Position numbers and translations under genes: made by a program. The notes under the pieces are model-generated. The model saw only the letters and a list, made by a program, of their open reading frames with translations, did not search any database and was not told where the DNA came from. Shown here piece after piece: positions 23,882-36,129 of a stretch of 64,000 bases of DNA. Positions within the stretch are counted from its first letter, which is position 1; the number at the start of each line of letters is the position of its first letter. Source of the stretch: Zonotrichia leucophrys gambelii (Eukaryota; Chordata; Aves; Passeriformes; Passerellidae); the NCBI RefSeq assembly GCF_028769735.1, contig NC_088186.1, positions 6,479,001 through 6,543,000 on the forward strand, read 5' to 3'.

Positions 23882-24296
23882 TGTATTTGCAGGGTGGCCT
23901 CATGGAAGGAATGATGAATCTAACTCCATGCTCTCAGAAGGCTAATTTATTATTTTATAATACTATATTATATTAAAGAATACTATACTAAACTATACTA
24001 AAGAATACAGAAAGGATACTTACAGAATGCTAGAAAGATAATAATGAGAACTCGTGACTCTTTCCAGAGCCCTGACACAGCTTGGCCCTGATTGGCCAAA
24101 GAGTCAAAACAATTCACAAGAAGCCAATGAAACAATCACCAGTTGGATAAACAATCTCCAAACACATTCCAAAGCAGCAAAACACAAGAGAAGCAAATCA
24201 GATAATTACTGTTTTCTTTTTTCTCTGAGGCTTCTTAGCCTCCCAGGAGAAAAATTCTGGGCAAAGAGATTTTTCCAGAAAATATGACTGTGATAT
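23882..24296 (-). mobile_element. diverged solo LTR related to family B
   Basis: It shares with family B the ordered words ACTCCATG, CAGAAGGCTAATTTATTATTTTAT, a run of ACTATACTAAA words, GATTGGCCAA, TTCCAAAGCAGCA, GATAATTACTG and CTCCCAGGAGAAAAATTCTG. The ends are not clean: the left end is placed near TGTATTTGCAGGG and the right end near TGACTGTGATA. No target duplication was found. It is probably an older or sister subfamily in minus orientation. Confidence 0.72.
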
Positions 24297-26497
24297 ATCA
24301 TCACCATCTATTCCTTCCTCCTGTGGAAGGGGACAGGTCACCTCTCCTTCCTCTTATCCTCATTATCCCACTTTCAAGGCTGATTTAAGAAATTAGATGA
24401 CCTGCACTGGGCTGATCATACATAGGGTGACATTGAGTACCTGAAGTAGCCCCAAACACAAAGGGTGTTAAAGATCTGAATCACCAACATATACCAAAAG
24501 CAACATTGCAACAAATCCAGCCTTAAAAGTGTGTAGCTGTTTAAATATGTATGTGTATGTATATAAAAGCTGTAAGCTCCATCCAAGCTGACAGGAGAGA
24601 GCTGACAGTAGCACAGAGCTCTCCTGGATCAATGCTGCCTTGCCCTTCACGTGTCATGGTTTTGATGCTGACACATTTTTTGCAGGATCAGAAAAGCCCC
24701 TGCTCCTCCTGCAGAGGAATTTCCCCTATCTCAGTGATGCAGCCTGCCTGGCATTTAACCTCCAGCTCTGATTTAAAAGGGGTGTGCATGCTGCTCCTGG
24801 GCCAGAGATAATTTCCCCCTCTCCAAAGGGGCTCCGGAGGACAGGGCAGATCCTGCATGGAAAGAGCTGCAGAGTCAGAGCACAAAGAGCAGCACAAACT
24901 GTAATGCAGAGACATCTGGTAAATGAAGGGTTGAAAATGTGATGTTAGAGTCACATCATGAAATAATTCCCCTCTTCTTACATTAAACAAGAATGCCAGT
25001 GGCTGGAATTAGGTGTTTTAGTTGGTGTTGGGGATATGAGAACACAGGACTTTGTGCCAAGCTGTCAGCACTGAGTGCATCACTTCTCTGCTTCCCCTTG
25101 TCCCTTTCTCCTGGACCATCAGAAACCTCTTGGGACACAGACTGTGCCCAGACAGGACCACATGAAGGACTCCTTGGGGTGGGTCCATTTTTTGGGACTC
25201 TATTGGCCACTGCCATGCAGATAATGGTTGAGACCATGAACAAAGGTGAGCTCAAGCAGAAAGCTGAAGTGGGAAGGGGTTTGATGCTGCGTTTTTGCCC
25301 TGAGTGAGCTGCAGACTCATGGAGTGATGCTGTACATGCTTATTCAGATGCCTCAGCTGTCACATCTGCACCAAGGAGATAACCACACCAGCCAGCGTGC
25401 CCTAAACACTTTGAGATGTGAGCATTAGGGAAGTCAAGATGTAAAATTTGTACAGTATACTGCAGTATTATTCACCACCCAGACATAATCAGCAAGAAGG
25501 ATGACTCAGATATGGCTCTCGTTGCTCCAGAGCCATAAAAAATATCTTCCACCATAAATTTTAAAAATTAGTTTGTGCCTTTTCTGAGTTACTGGAAAAG
25601 TAACTTTGCTTGTTCTGTTCTTATAAATAAAATGTCATCGTATTATCAAACCCAGCATGAAACATGATGCTCAGCAGAGACAATCCATAGCCAGGGGTCT
25701 CTTTGTGTCCTCAGATTTGAATGTGTGGAACTACAACTCACCTGTGAATTGAACCACTTGCAATTTACTCTATCCTACTATAACCAATTGCTATTAAATT
25801 CACCCATCAAAAACATTTCCTTATGCAGAGTATCAAGTGTTTAATCTCAGACCAGAACAACAGCACCAGAAGGTTTTATTTATCAAATCAAGTCACAGCG
25901 TGTAAGTGTCAAAAGAAAGAGCAAAAATAAGGTTTTAAGACTATCAGGAGAAATTGGAGCGTTCCAGGTACAAATAGAGAAACTCAGGCTGTCTGTCACA
26001 TGGCTAGCACAGGGAGAAATGCAATCTACAGGAACAGCACTGCTTCCTCTTTATTTTCACTTTGCTCAAGGGGCAATTCTCATCTGCAGCTCCCAGCATG
26101 GGGGGTGGCAGCTGTGACACAGGTTCAGGAGTCACACCCCACACTCATCTGCACCAGCCCAGTGCCAGCCCACGCTCACTTAGGGGCTGGCAGGTGACTC
26201 CACCTGGCCTGAAGCAATTTACATCAATTTCAGGTATAAAAATAATGAAAAAATGCAGCATCCCTGCAGGGAAATGTGCATGAGCCAAGGCTGGGGTACT
26301 GCAGCCTGTGACACCTTTTTGGACATTTTGTGGTTGCACAGGAGGGACTGACCCCTAAGACCCCCTGAGTATTGCCCCAAAGGCAGATCAGATCAGAACA
26401 CTTAAATATATTCATTTATTCCCTCTGTTTTATTGATTCATTCCTTCCAGGAGGGAAGACAGAGTTATGTCCACCAATGTCCACTCTTGGGCGCTGT
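24297..26497. other. non-coding single-copy DNA
   Basis: No exon, transposon end or RNA gene recognised. Short unsupported frames on both strands. Confidence 0.5.
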
Positions 26498-26595
26498 GAC
26501 TGATTTTCCTCCCGGGTAAAAATTTAAATAAACCTTTGCGTGCTGGGACTGATTTTCATTCCAGGTAAAAATTTAAATAAAGCTTTCCCCACCAT
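26498..26595. repeat. 49-bp tandem duplication
   Basis: GACTGATTTTC starts at 26498 and again at 26547. Both units then carry GGTAAAAATTTAAATAAA followed by CTTT. They differ at a few positions, so the duplication is not brand new. Each unit contains an AATAAA word, giving two potential polyadenylation signals on the plus strand. Confidence 0.85.
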
Positions 26596-27980
26596 GCTCC
26601 TCTGCCAATATGAAATCAGAAAAAGGATGTGGGGGGAATTGGCTGCCTTGCAGTGCTGGTGCTGGCCCCAGCTCTTCCCCTTGCTCCACAGTGGAAGTTG
26701 CTGAAGGTTCAGCTCGTTCCAAAGGCCAGGACAGAACATTTTATTTTTATTAAAGTTGTGCGTGACTTTCAGGCTGAAGCTACTGTTTGGTTTGCAAGGA
26801 CAGAAATAGGACTGTGGATATTAACTGCTAACAAATAATTGACTGATAGAACAAAGCAGATCATCACCTCCTCTCTCTGCAAACTTTTCTTTCTTTTTTC
26901 CTGGTGCCATTGAAATTAGGTTTTCCCCCCCTATTTTTGACAATACAGCAGAGAAGATTTGCTTTCCCAAGGTGAATACCAGGACCCATTTACACCTGTT
27001 GGGAGTGGGGTGCTGGAAGCTGCTGATCAATTTGAATTAGCAGGCACTTTAATTCTGAATTTGCAATTTATTTGCTGTGCAATCAGGGCAAGAACATAAG
27101 TGGAATGAAATAAAAATTGAGGTCTCAACTCAACAGCATTTGGTAGTAGATTACCTGTGGTTATGTGCATAATTTTCAATTCCTTATCTGTCTTTCCCAG
27201 ACAGGTGACCCAGAGTTATTAGCACTGTTTATACCATTAAGAACTGGGCTGGGATAGTGGCCTGAGTGACTGCACAACACTGGGTGTGAAATCCAGATCT
27301 CCTGAGCACTTGCTAATCGAGCTCTTTTGGGCTGATCTTCCATCTCTAGTCCTGGCTAATCTAGGATTTGATTTTAAAAAACCCAGGCAGCCTTTTCCAG
27401 CTCCTTCACAGTTTAATCTGTGTGTGCAAAGATCATCCAAAGCAAGCTGGCACTGTGAAGGAAGGGGAAATATCCAGGCCAGGCAGTGAGACAGCACAGA
27501 TCCACCTCACCACCCCTGTGAGGAATATTTTCAGCATCATGGAACTCAACTAGGGGCAGAAAAGCATGCAAACACTCCAGGGTGCAGGGAAAATGCTCTC
27601 TCCAAGCAAAGCAGAGCAGCAAGATGTCGTTTTGTGTGTCTGGTTTATCTGTAGGAGGCCAGGCTGAGCAGGTAAATAGTGTTCACCAGCAGAGCTTCAT
27701 TAATGCCTTTTCCCTGCTGCCATGGAGGCTCCCAGTGCTTGGGATTGTCCCCACGTCACACAGGAGGCCAATATTTGCCGTGAGGGGTGAGATGAGGGTG
27801 GTTTGCTCTCAGCAGGGTGTGCTGGGGCTCTGGTGCTGCTCCCTGAGGTGTCCTTGGCTCCCTGTGTGCCCCAGAACAGGGACAGGGACAGGGGAGGGCC
27901 TTTGTGTCACTGAGGGCCGGCCCATGCACCCGCACAGCTGTGAGGGCAAGAGAGCAAGGAGCAGGACAGGAGAGCTTGGT
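26596..27980. other. non-coding single-copy DNA
   Basis: No gene recognised. A long plus-strand frame starts near 27582 but runs straight into the CR1 element at 27981 and is not credible as a protein. Confidence 0.5.
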
Positions 27981-28275
27981 TCACAGAAATCACAGAATCA
28001 CAGAATCACAGAAATCACAGAATCACAGAATCACTGGGTTGGAAGGGACCTTCAAGGTCATGGAGTCCAATCCAGACCCAACCCCGCAATTCAATCCTGG
28101 CACCCAGTGCCACATCCAGGCTTTGTTAAACACACCCAGGGATGGGGACTCCACCACCTCCCTGGGCAGCCATTCCAGAACTTTATCACTCCTTCCATGA
28201 AAAACTTTTTCCTAATATCCAACCTAAATTTCCCTTGATGCAGCTTGAGACTGAATCCTCTGGTTCCAGACTGCT
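27981..28275 (-). mobile_element. CR1 LINE 3' end, about 295 bp
   Basis: Read on the minus strand this is the 3' end of a CR1: the ordered words GGGATGGGGACTCCACCACCT, CTGGGCAGCC, TTCCAGAACTTTATCAC, TTTTTCCTAATATCC and GGTTGGAAGGGACCTTCAAGG are diagnostic on the plus strand. The 3' tail at 27981-28034 is a series of CACAGAATCA and CACAGAAATCA units, longer and more mixed than the usual two or three octamers. The copy is 5'-truncated. It is relatively well preserved. Confidence 0.9.
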
Positions 28276-29161
28276 TCCTGCTTTAGGCAGGTAAATGTGG
28301 TTCTTTTTCTGCTTTTCCAACAAAGGACATCACCACCCTGAATTTGGACAATAAACACCCTGAATTGCTCCCAGACCCTCACACCTATGGTGTGGTACGT
28401 GGATAATTCTGGTTTACTGACCATAAAAATCACTTTGGACTTCTCCAGTCACCACATCCCTGATCACTCAGTGCTGGACCAGGGCGGTCAGCACCACCCA
28501 GCCTGTCTTATGGATGGCACCACTGCTTCCCTTGCAAAGGATAACCAGTTCTCTTTTTGTTCAATAAATCACCAAGCTAGCAGCTACCTTCCTCTATTTC
28601 ATGCAGAGATTAATTTAAAATAGAATAAACACTATACTACTGTTACTATAGTAATATGCCAACATAAAAAATACAACAGAGCATTGATATGCTTATTTGA
28701 AGTAAAAAAAAAATAAAAAAATATCTGTATTTACTAACCAGTGAAATGTCAACTAGCATATTGTTCTAGCAAGTCTGGGATATTCCAGTTCAACCTGCTG
28801 CTGGTGGCTGAACCCTGGTGTCCTCCAGCCACTTTAGGTCTCTCACTCTTCAGGGAAAACCAGGGAAAACCACACCCCAGCATCTCCTCCCTGCTCTGAG
28901 CACTCATCTCCATGCACAAGGACAAGGTGACAAGGATGAGTTTGCCTGTGGCTCTGACTGCAGCCACCCTCCAGCTCAGATATCCATCAGCAGTTTATAA
29001 AAACAGAAATAAATGCTTAGGACTCCCAGATTTCAAGTATTTTGGAAGCGCTGGGCTTCCTCCCTTCCCCTACATGATTACCCCCTCCAGCAGAAGCAGG
29101 AATGCCAGATCTGTCTGGAAATCAACCCCCTCTGCCTGAGCTGGGCAGGGATGCCTGCCCA
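28276..29161. other. non-coding single-copy DNA
   Basis: AT-rich, with an A-run near 28705-28722. No gene recognised. Confidence 0.5.
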
Positions 29162-29571
29162 TGGAGGAGTACATTATGTGTACTTTATTTACCATAACTT
29201 CCCAATACCTATCACCTATGTTAGACACTGAGCTTCTACTCTAAACCAATCCAAAAGTGCCAACATCACCCAGAAGATGGAGGCCAAGAAGAAGAAGGAG
29301 AAAGGCTGGACACACCCAGATTCCTCCATCTTGCCTCACGAACCTCCATTCTAAAAACCCCAAAAATCTATTTTCCATCCTGTGACAAACTAATTATTAT
29401 TCTACTTAGACTTTCTTGACTTGTAATTCTTCATGTAAAGGTTGGTAATTATTTTTTCCAAGGGCTAAATCAAAGGCACAGGGGTCTGGGGCTCTGTGCC
29501 AAGGTCTCTGAGCCCCCTGTCAGGGTCTGGAGTCCTCCAGGGCAGCCAGAGGAATTTCCTGGGTTCTGACA
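29162..29571 (-). mobile_element. LTR-like passerine repeat, probably ERVL-type
   Basis: I recognise the ordered words CTAAACCAATCCAAAAGTGCC, GGAGGCCAAGAAGAAGAAGG, GACACACCCAGATTCCTCC, GACAAACTAATTATTATTC and CCAAGGGCTAAATCAAAGG as a repeat common in passerine genomes. The right edge CTGACA at 29571 gives a TGTCAG start on the minus strand. An AATAAAG word near 29180 on the minus strand fits a 3' region. The left limit is uncertain and no target duplication was found. The class assignment is from memory. Confidence 0.6.
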
Positions 29572-30770
29572 AGCCAGTGATCCCCCAGCAGCACCTCAGG
29601 TGTTTCAGAAGAGGTTCCTCACCCCCAGGAGCATGAGGGGTTTGAGGCACAAACGTGGAGAGGGGATGGATGTTGGTTAAATTAAGAGATGTGCAAGACT
29701 CAGCTGAAGATGGACGTGAATGGGAGAAATTCCCTCCTCCCTCCCTTGTCTCTGAAGTTAAATAAATAAACCCTTGTTCTTGCCTGAGGCAGGTTTCTGC
29801 TCAATGTGCAGCCAAAACCTTCCCAGTGATTCACTTAACAGTTGTGAGTATGATAATAGCAATAACAAAAACACCCAAACAAACAGCACAGCAGAGCACT
29901 GGTGGGTTTTGCAAGACCTCAGAGCTGAGTGCTCCAAATAACTGACATGCCATTGCATTTTCTTGCTTGGCTTTTAGGGAGGGGTGAGATGGGAAGAAGT
30001 GGCTTATTTCATTCCTATTCTCTTACTTATTTGACATTATTTTGATTAGAAAAGAGAAGCTATTGGGACCAGGTATGATAGGTTTATACCTCTCCTCAGT
30101 GTCAATATTTTCAAGGCAGAATTCTCTCATCAAGCAGCACAAATTGCTCTAACTTACTGAAAAGAAAAAAAACCACAACAAACTAGCCATTTTGGTAGAA
30201 ATATTGCTCACTTGGAAGTTATTTTTTATGGATATATTGGAAAAAGTTTTCATCTATGCAGCAAACTCCAAACTTACAAAGACTTCCAGCTCAAAGCACT
30301 AGAAAGCTGCCAGCATGGTGTGTTAGTTTCTCCCTGAAGAATCCAGATATTTGTATTTCTTTAGAAAAGAGTTAAAGCTGTAAGCATCATCATTCCATAA
30401 GAGGACGCCAAAATGTGAGAGGGGAGTCTGCAGAGAGGCTTGGGACAGTGGCTACAGGGTGTGAGAGCTCTTTGGGGATGATGGTGAATGCCAAGTTCCC
30501 TGCTCTCTGTCCCTTCTCCAGTCCCACTCATCTTTGCTGAGCCAGCCATGAGTGTCCCAGGAACTGGTGGGATGAGGGGCAATTGTTGTATGGAGTTGGC
30601 CTTTAAAGAGCAAGGAACTGCCTGGCATCACAGGGCACCTACTGAGAAAGGCCAAGATGTTCACCTGGATGCTCTTTTCCCACTCCCACGAAGCAGGAGA
30701 TGGCCTCAGGATTAGCTCTGGCTATATATCAGCAGATTACATCCCTGCTTTGAGTGGGAACAAATCTGAT
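29572..30770. other. non-coding single-copy DNA
   Basis: No gene or repeat recognised. Confidence 0.5.
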
Positions 30771-31063
30771 CTCACTTGTCTCCCTGTTCTTTTAAGTTCT
30801 TTTAAGTCTTCTGATGTTTACATTTTTGTAATGGAGTATTTCACGCACTTTTCATGTAAGCAATGATTGTTTTGCATTCTTTTCTGGAAGAAGAGAAATT
30901 GGATGGACTGTTGGTTTGACCAGTGTGACAGTTTCATCCTCCAATCCATGGTCACTTTTGAAAGTCTATAAAATTGGAGTTGGGAAATAAACTGCCCTCT
31001 TTTTAGCTTAGACCTTTCAGCGTGTGCGTGTTGTTCATTTCGTGTCCCATTGCGACGCTCACA
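30771..31063. repeat. 6-bp target-site duplication CTCACT/CTCACA
   Basis: CTCACT at 30771-30776 and CTCACA at 31058-31063 flank the LTR and match in five of six positions. Confidence 0.8.
30777..31057 (+). mobile_element. solo LTR, family A copy 3, ERVK-like
   Basis: This 281-bp copy is the only family A copy in plus orientation, and it shows the functional order directly: TGTCTCCCTGTTC start, TATAAAA at 30967-30973, AATAAA at 30986-30991, then a G/T-rich stretch. The expected terminal CA has changed to CG (TTGCGACG), judged by alignment to the other copies and by the position of the duplicated CTCAC site. No proviral interior remains. Confidence 0.88.
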
Positions 31064-31244
31064 GTGGGCAGAGTTTCAGGGTTTGTGGTGCTGTGGTTGC
31101 TGCCAGCATCACATCTGTGGCACAAAAAGGCCAGGACAACTCACACAACAGACCAGAGACGTTTCAGCAGTGCCCTGAGAGGCACATCCTCACACACAGC
31201 CATGGTTGGCATCACAGCACTCCAGCACCACCCCTTGCCCCAAT

Positions 31245-31577
31245 GCCAGCTGTCACCGTTGAGGCAGGAATGGATGAATGAGGGACACACTCCAGATCTC
31301 TTCAGGAGGCTAATGATAATTTTATTAGGAAGCTATTCCTTTTTATACTCTGTTCTGACACAGGTGGACCTGATCGGTCCTTTAATCAACACACCTGATG
31401 TATTGGCTAATTAAGGAATCACCCTTTGGTAAACATCTTATGAGAAAACAACTGTTCAAAGCACCAGCTGTGAGATTTTAATTCTTTCTCTCAGCCTTCT
31501 CAAAACTGCCCAGAACAACTCCTGGAAAAGTTTATCTGTTTCCCTCTCTGACCAGGCTCTCAGTATCCACAGCCAAC
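31245..31577. repeat. 6-bp target-site duplication GCCAGC/GCCAAC
   Basis: GCCAGC at 31245-31250 and GCCAAC at 31572-31577 border the LTR and match in five of six positions. Confidence 0.7.
31251..31571 (-). mobile_element. solo LTR of a further family, ERVK-like
   Basis: This 321-bp element has plus-strand ends TGTCACCGTTGAGG and AGTATCCACA. On the minus strand it reads TG...CA with a TATAAAAAGG box (plus 31338-31347) and AATAAAATTATC (plus 31313-31324), the right order for an LTR. The near-perfect 6-bp duplication supports the limits. It does not align with families A to C. It sits 193 bp from the family A LTR on its left. Confidence 0.8.
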
Positions 31578-33788
31578 AGGTAAAACTCACTTTGAGCTTG
31601 CCATGGCTGACGTTGTCACAGCTGCATTGGAAACAGCACATCTGGCAGGAATTGTTTCATTCTTTGCCAAGGTAAATGCTGCCACCTTCCCAGTGTGGTC
31701 TTTAAGTGAGGCAGATGAATGAAGGAATCCTCTCTCCAGCTCAGCTCCTGTCCCTGGGGTCCCTCTGAGCACAAGGAGCATCTCAGCCTCTTTGGGCTGT
31801 GCTTTGAAATCCCACTCAGGTGGGTGCTCAAACACAGGTGACAAAAGGGAGCCCCTTTGTGAGCTGCCAGTGCAGATCAGAGGCAATCAAAGCCCCAGGC
31901 ACTTCAAAGCACGGAGATTTACCAGGATGGCAGTGGGGAAGAGCCCTCAAAGCAATGGTGTAAAAGGGCCACCTTACCCTGCTATACTTGTGCTGGGAAC
32001 AGAAATTTTAAAAGCAATTTGCATAATATAGATTCTCCTCTCTTGGAATAGCAAATTAACAGTTCATTTTATGACTCCACCAATCAACACCTATAGCCCA
32101 TTAAATTTAACAACAAACTTGCCTCATGAAGGAGGCTGCAGCTGAGCCTTTCAACAAGCACTCCCTATCATTTATTCTTCGCCCTGAATTGTGTTTCTTT
32201 GTTTTATAAACCAGCATTTCTATTTTCTCATTAGCAAGTGGCATGCTAAATTAATTCCGGGTATTAATTTACACACTGGGTGCTCAATTCAAAGCTCAGC
32301 TCTGCTTGGTGTCAGTGGGGACTAACCTTGCTGTATCTTTATTTCTCCAGGATGAATCCAGAGCAGCCCAGGTAGTGCAGGTCTCAGGTAAAGCTGCCTC
32401 ACCCTCTGATGTTGCAGAAAAAACAAACAGAGCAGATCCACTAACCCCATTCTGTCCCCAGTTAGTGCAGTGTAATTTGAGAGCAACTTCACAGAATGGT
32501 AAAAAAAAATAAAAATTCCTCAGTGTGAACACTGAATATATCTGGAGGCAAAAATTGGCACAAGAACTGAAAATAGGCAAAAGCTTATTGAAAAGGTTCA
32601 GTTTCAGAAGCAGCTCAGAGCATGGGGTCACTTCAGTAAACAATGAGCCTGCTGCTAATTGAGGGGAGTGCCACATCACATGGCTTCATTTGCAAAGCTA
32701 TTTAGAAGGAATGATCAATATTTTATAAATACGTTAAGGTGGTAATAAAAGATGCATGATGTAGTGTGTAGGTAGGAGCCTTTCTGGAAGGAAATGAAGG
32801 AATTATAGATAACCCTGGCATGCTGAAGTTATGCAGCTGGAATGGTTAAGGGGAAGGGCTTTTAAAGATTCTTTAAGTTAGGAAAGTGATAAGAATCCTT
32901 TAAAGGAACCATGTGCCACTTTCTTTATTTTGAAAATCTGCATTGCCAGCAGGGAAATGTTTGTATCAGCTCTTGGGCAAACATATTTCACCCCTGAACT
33001 TTCCATGGGGGTGTTTCCACTGCACTCCACACTTCACCCGCACATAACAAAATAATTTGTGCTTCTCGCAAAACCTGTCTAAAAGTATTCAGGCAAAATT
33101 CTGCTTAGCCCAAAGACAGGATGAAGTGAGAATAAAAACACAGCAGAAGTTGCACTAACAGGCAGTGAAAATGCACATTTCCAGTGTTTTTTTCTCAAAA
33201 AAAAAAAGGGAATGAGTATAATTTCTGTGGCACAGGACAGACTTAGAGTGGGCCCTTGTGAGCTACAACCCAGGTTTACAACAGCTGCTCAATGTCAGAA
33301 CCATAGGTGGGAAAAATGGATGAAAAGTGATTTTTTTCCTTCCCTTTATAAGAAGAACTGACTATTCCTCATTTTGTTTCAGGAAAAAGAAAATCCCTAC
33401 CAAAACATTTTCAGTATTAATTTATAAAAAAAATAAAGTCGAATAAATGTTTCTTTTGACAAAAACGGGGGGGAAAAAATCGAAATCAGCTTTTTTTTAA
33501 CCCACTCCAGCACAGACAGAAAAATAATCTCCTCCTTATAACAAACCATAGGCTCTTACTCCATGGGTAAAATGCTGGGAGCATTATGGAAGAGAAGATG
33601 CAAACAAGCACAATTAAGTGACTCTGCATCACACAGCAGGGGTTCCTGGTAAATACACACCAGACAATTTGTAACCATGCTTATGTTTAAACATTTTATG
33701 GGTCTAGGAGATCCCAGCTTTAATTTAAACAAACATAAACTCCAGTGTATGGAGATAAATAAAAACAGAACGATAGCTTTCAGTCTGC
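31578..33788. other. non-coding single-copy DNA
   Basis: No exon or transposon end recognised. A-runs at 32500-32510, 33198-33208 and 33471-33479 are the only simple sequence. A CTCCAG/GATGAATCC acceptor-like site near 32351 has no supporting coding frame. Confidence 0.5.
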
Positions 33789-34022
33789 CAGGGCCCAAAT
33801 GTGAGACAGAGTCTGCATTGTACGAAAGAATTATTTACAAAAGTACAAAAATGAAAGAATTATTTACAAAAGTACAAAAATAAAAAGATAAAAAAATTAT
33901 TTACAAAAGAACAAAAATGAAAGAATTATTTACAAAAGTACAAAAATATGTACAAAAATACAGGGCCTAAATGTGAGACACAGTCTGCTTTGTATGAAAG
34001 AATAATTAAAAAAAAAAAAAAG
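33789..34022. repeat. compound tandem repeat: 172-bp duplication containing 29-bp units
   Basis: The block CAGGGCC(C/T)AAATGTGAGACA followed by GTCTGC starts at 33789 and again at 33961. Between them are about four 29-bp units of the form GAAAGAATTATTTACAAAAG plus TACAAAAAT, beginning near 33824, 33853, 33886 (degenerate) and 33919. The layout suggests an original 29-bp expansion followed by partial duplication of the flank. It ends in an A-run. Confidence 0.85.
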
Positions 34023-35865
34023 TACAAGAATATGGTTTGGTTATATGGTTTGGTTTCCTCTCTGTGTGCAGGCGACTCTTTCCATCACCTAGTTTTTAAT
34101 GTTTTTTTTTTTCCTAAATTCTGAGGCAAACAATCCAGAAGGAAAAATAAGAGGAATTATTTTGATTGTGCATTGTAAGTTTGGGACTAAAATGGTTGAC
34201 ATCTCTAAAAATGAGAGCTGTGTCCCAAGTTTATTTCCCATACTAATTTTTCAGCATCCTTGAGGCAGATATTTCTTTTCTTAAGCACACAGAGGAAAGA
34301 CCAAACTCCTGTTTGCATCTACTACTGGCACATAGTGACTTTTAAATGCTGTTGCTGTGTTGGGCACCCTTCCAGCAAGGTGGTAGGGATTATACATTTT
34401 CCTCTCATGTTTTTTTTTTTTTTATTTTAATTCCCTAAATATTGTTGGATGATTTCCCTGTGCACAATTAACTAACCTGGATCTGCTCTGCAAGAATGAG
34501 ATGGCAAAGTAGGAGAGTCCTCCAGGACAGGGGATAATGCTGACCAGGTATTAAATTCATGCAAAATACACACTGACCTGGAGATTAGAAACTGAGGCAC
34601 TGGAGCAGGAAAAGTGCTGAGGAGCAGAACAGAAACATCAGAGCCAAAATCAAAACAAAACCCATAACAGAAAATACACTAAAAATACACTAAAAAGTAC
34701 AACAGAAAATACTACACATTACTAAAAAAAAGCGAAATTAAAAAAAAAAAACAAAAAAACAAAACCAAAACCAGAAAACCCAGAGGGAAATAAAACTTTC
34801 AAGCAAAATCCTCTAAAATTGTGTAAAACAGCTTTGGAATGTTTCAGCATTTGCCTGTCTATATATAATAAACCCACAATGAGAACACTCACATGCCTAC
34901 AGTAAATAATCATCCCCTCCCTGTCAGACAAGGTTCCCTCCATGCTGGATTTGCACATTTTATAGGATCTTTATCCTTCATTATTGAATCCCAGGGCCGA
35001 GTTCTCTATTTTGCATTGCTTCAAGCAAAGGTTTGGGTTTGCTTTTTGGGGTTGGCTGCAGATTCCCACCATCCCTCCTTTCCCACAGGTCTGGTACAGC
35101 AGGGGTCACTCAGGGCCTGGGGCAGAACTTCCCTCCAACCTCATTTTACACCGGGAATTTCAGAGGTTTTGGGAATATCCAAACAGTGATAAAATAGGTG
35201 AGAAAATCTTGGGCCTGTAGAGCTTTTCTTTTTGAAGAAGGATCTTTGGTGACTTCTCTTTTCACTTCCTACAGTGAGGACTGAACACATTTAGGGGTTC
35301 ACATTTGGGAGGAGGAGAGCTGGGAGTCAAAGAAGGAACTCTGTTCTTTGCCCTTTACTCTATCCTTATAAAAGCAAGAACAAAAAAGTGAGTGTATTTC
35401 TAATTATAGCATTGCAAAACTGTATTTCAGAAAAAATTTATATATTTAGCACAGCATTCAGCCCTTTTTTTGACTTACTACTTCTGCAAAGGACTTTTCC
35501 TGGAGTCCAGATTCTGCTGCAGCAAAAATCCCCAATTATAGTAAGAGGTGCTTGCAATACAGGTTATTTTGATGGACATAATACCCAAAACTGAGCTTTC
35601 TACCATCTGTTTGTCCCTAAAATTTGAAAGCAAAGAGAACATATTTCACCACTGCGTCAGTGAAAAGTAAGATAAATGCTATTTAGATGCATGTGCAGCA
35701 TATGTTCTCTCTTCTATGACACGTTCATCTGTAAGGTTTTACTCATTTCTCTGGAGACACATACCCGTAGAAAAAAGAAAAAAAAGCCACCAACTTTCCA
35801 CCTCAACCAATCTCTCCACAAAGCCAGGAGCTCTGAGCACGGGTTTGTGGGACATGAATTTTATA
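34023..35865. other. AT-rich non-coding DNA
   Basis: It holds T-runs near 34102 and 34411 and an A/C-rich tract at 34665-34775. No gene recognised. Confidence 0.5.
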
Positions 35866-36129
35866 TTATTTATTTTTTATAATATGGGACATTATTTATT
35901 TATTATAAATTTATAGATGTGGGACATTATTTATTTATTTATTAAGTGGGACAAAACACTGGACTTATATTATATTATATTATATTAATTATATTATATT
36001 ATATTATATTATATTATATTATATTATATTATATTATATTATATTATATTATATTATATTATATTATATTATATTATATTATATTATATTATATTATATT
36101 ATATTATATTATATTATATTATATTATTT
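35866..36129. repeat. ATATT pentanucleotide microsatellite with flanking ATTT repeats
   Basis: About 165 bp of nearly uninterrupted ATATT units run from 35965 to 36129, with one break near 35987. Just upstream a GTGGGACATTATTTATTTATT-like block recurs two to three times (35883-35955). The tract is its own near-palindrome in composition (TATAT-rich), so polymerase slippage and cruciform formation are plausible and the assembled length may be unreliable. The repetitive peptide it encodes is an artefact. Confidence 0.95.

Noticed and set aside
27582..28238. 218-codon plus-strand open frame, the longest in the window
   Set aside because: Its last third is the antisense of a CR1 3' end, including the tail repeats, and the rest has no domain. 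It is openness by composition, not a gene.
32340..32395. Possible mini-exon between CTCCAG and GTAAAG
   Set aside because: Splice-like words occur often by chance, and neither adjoining DNA nor any frame supports coding.
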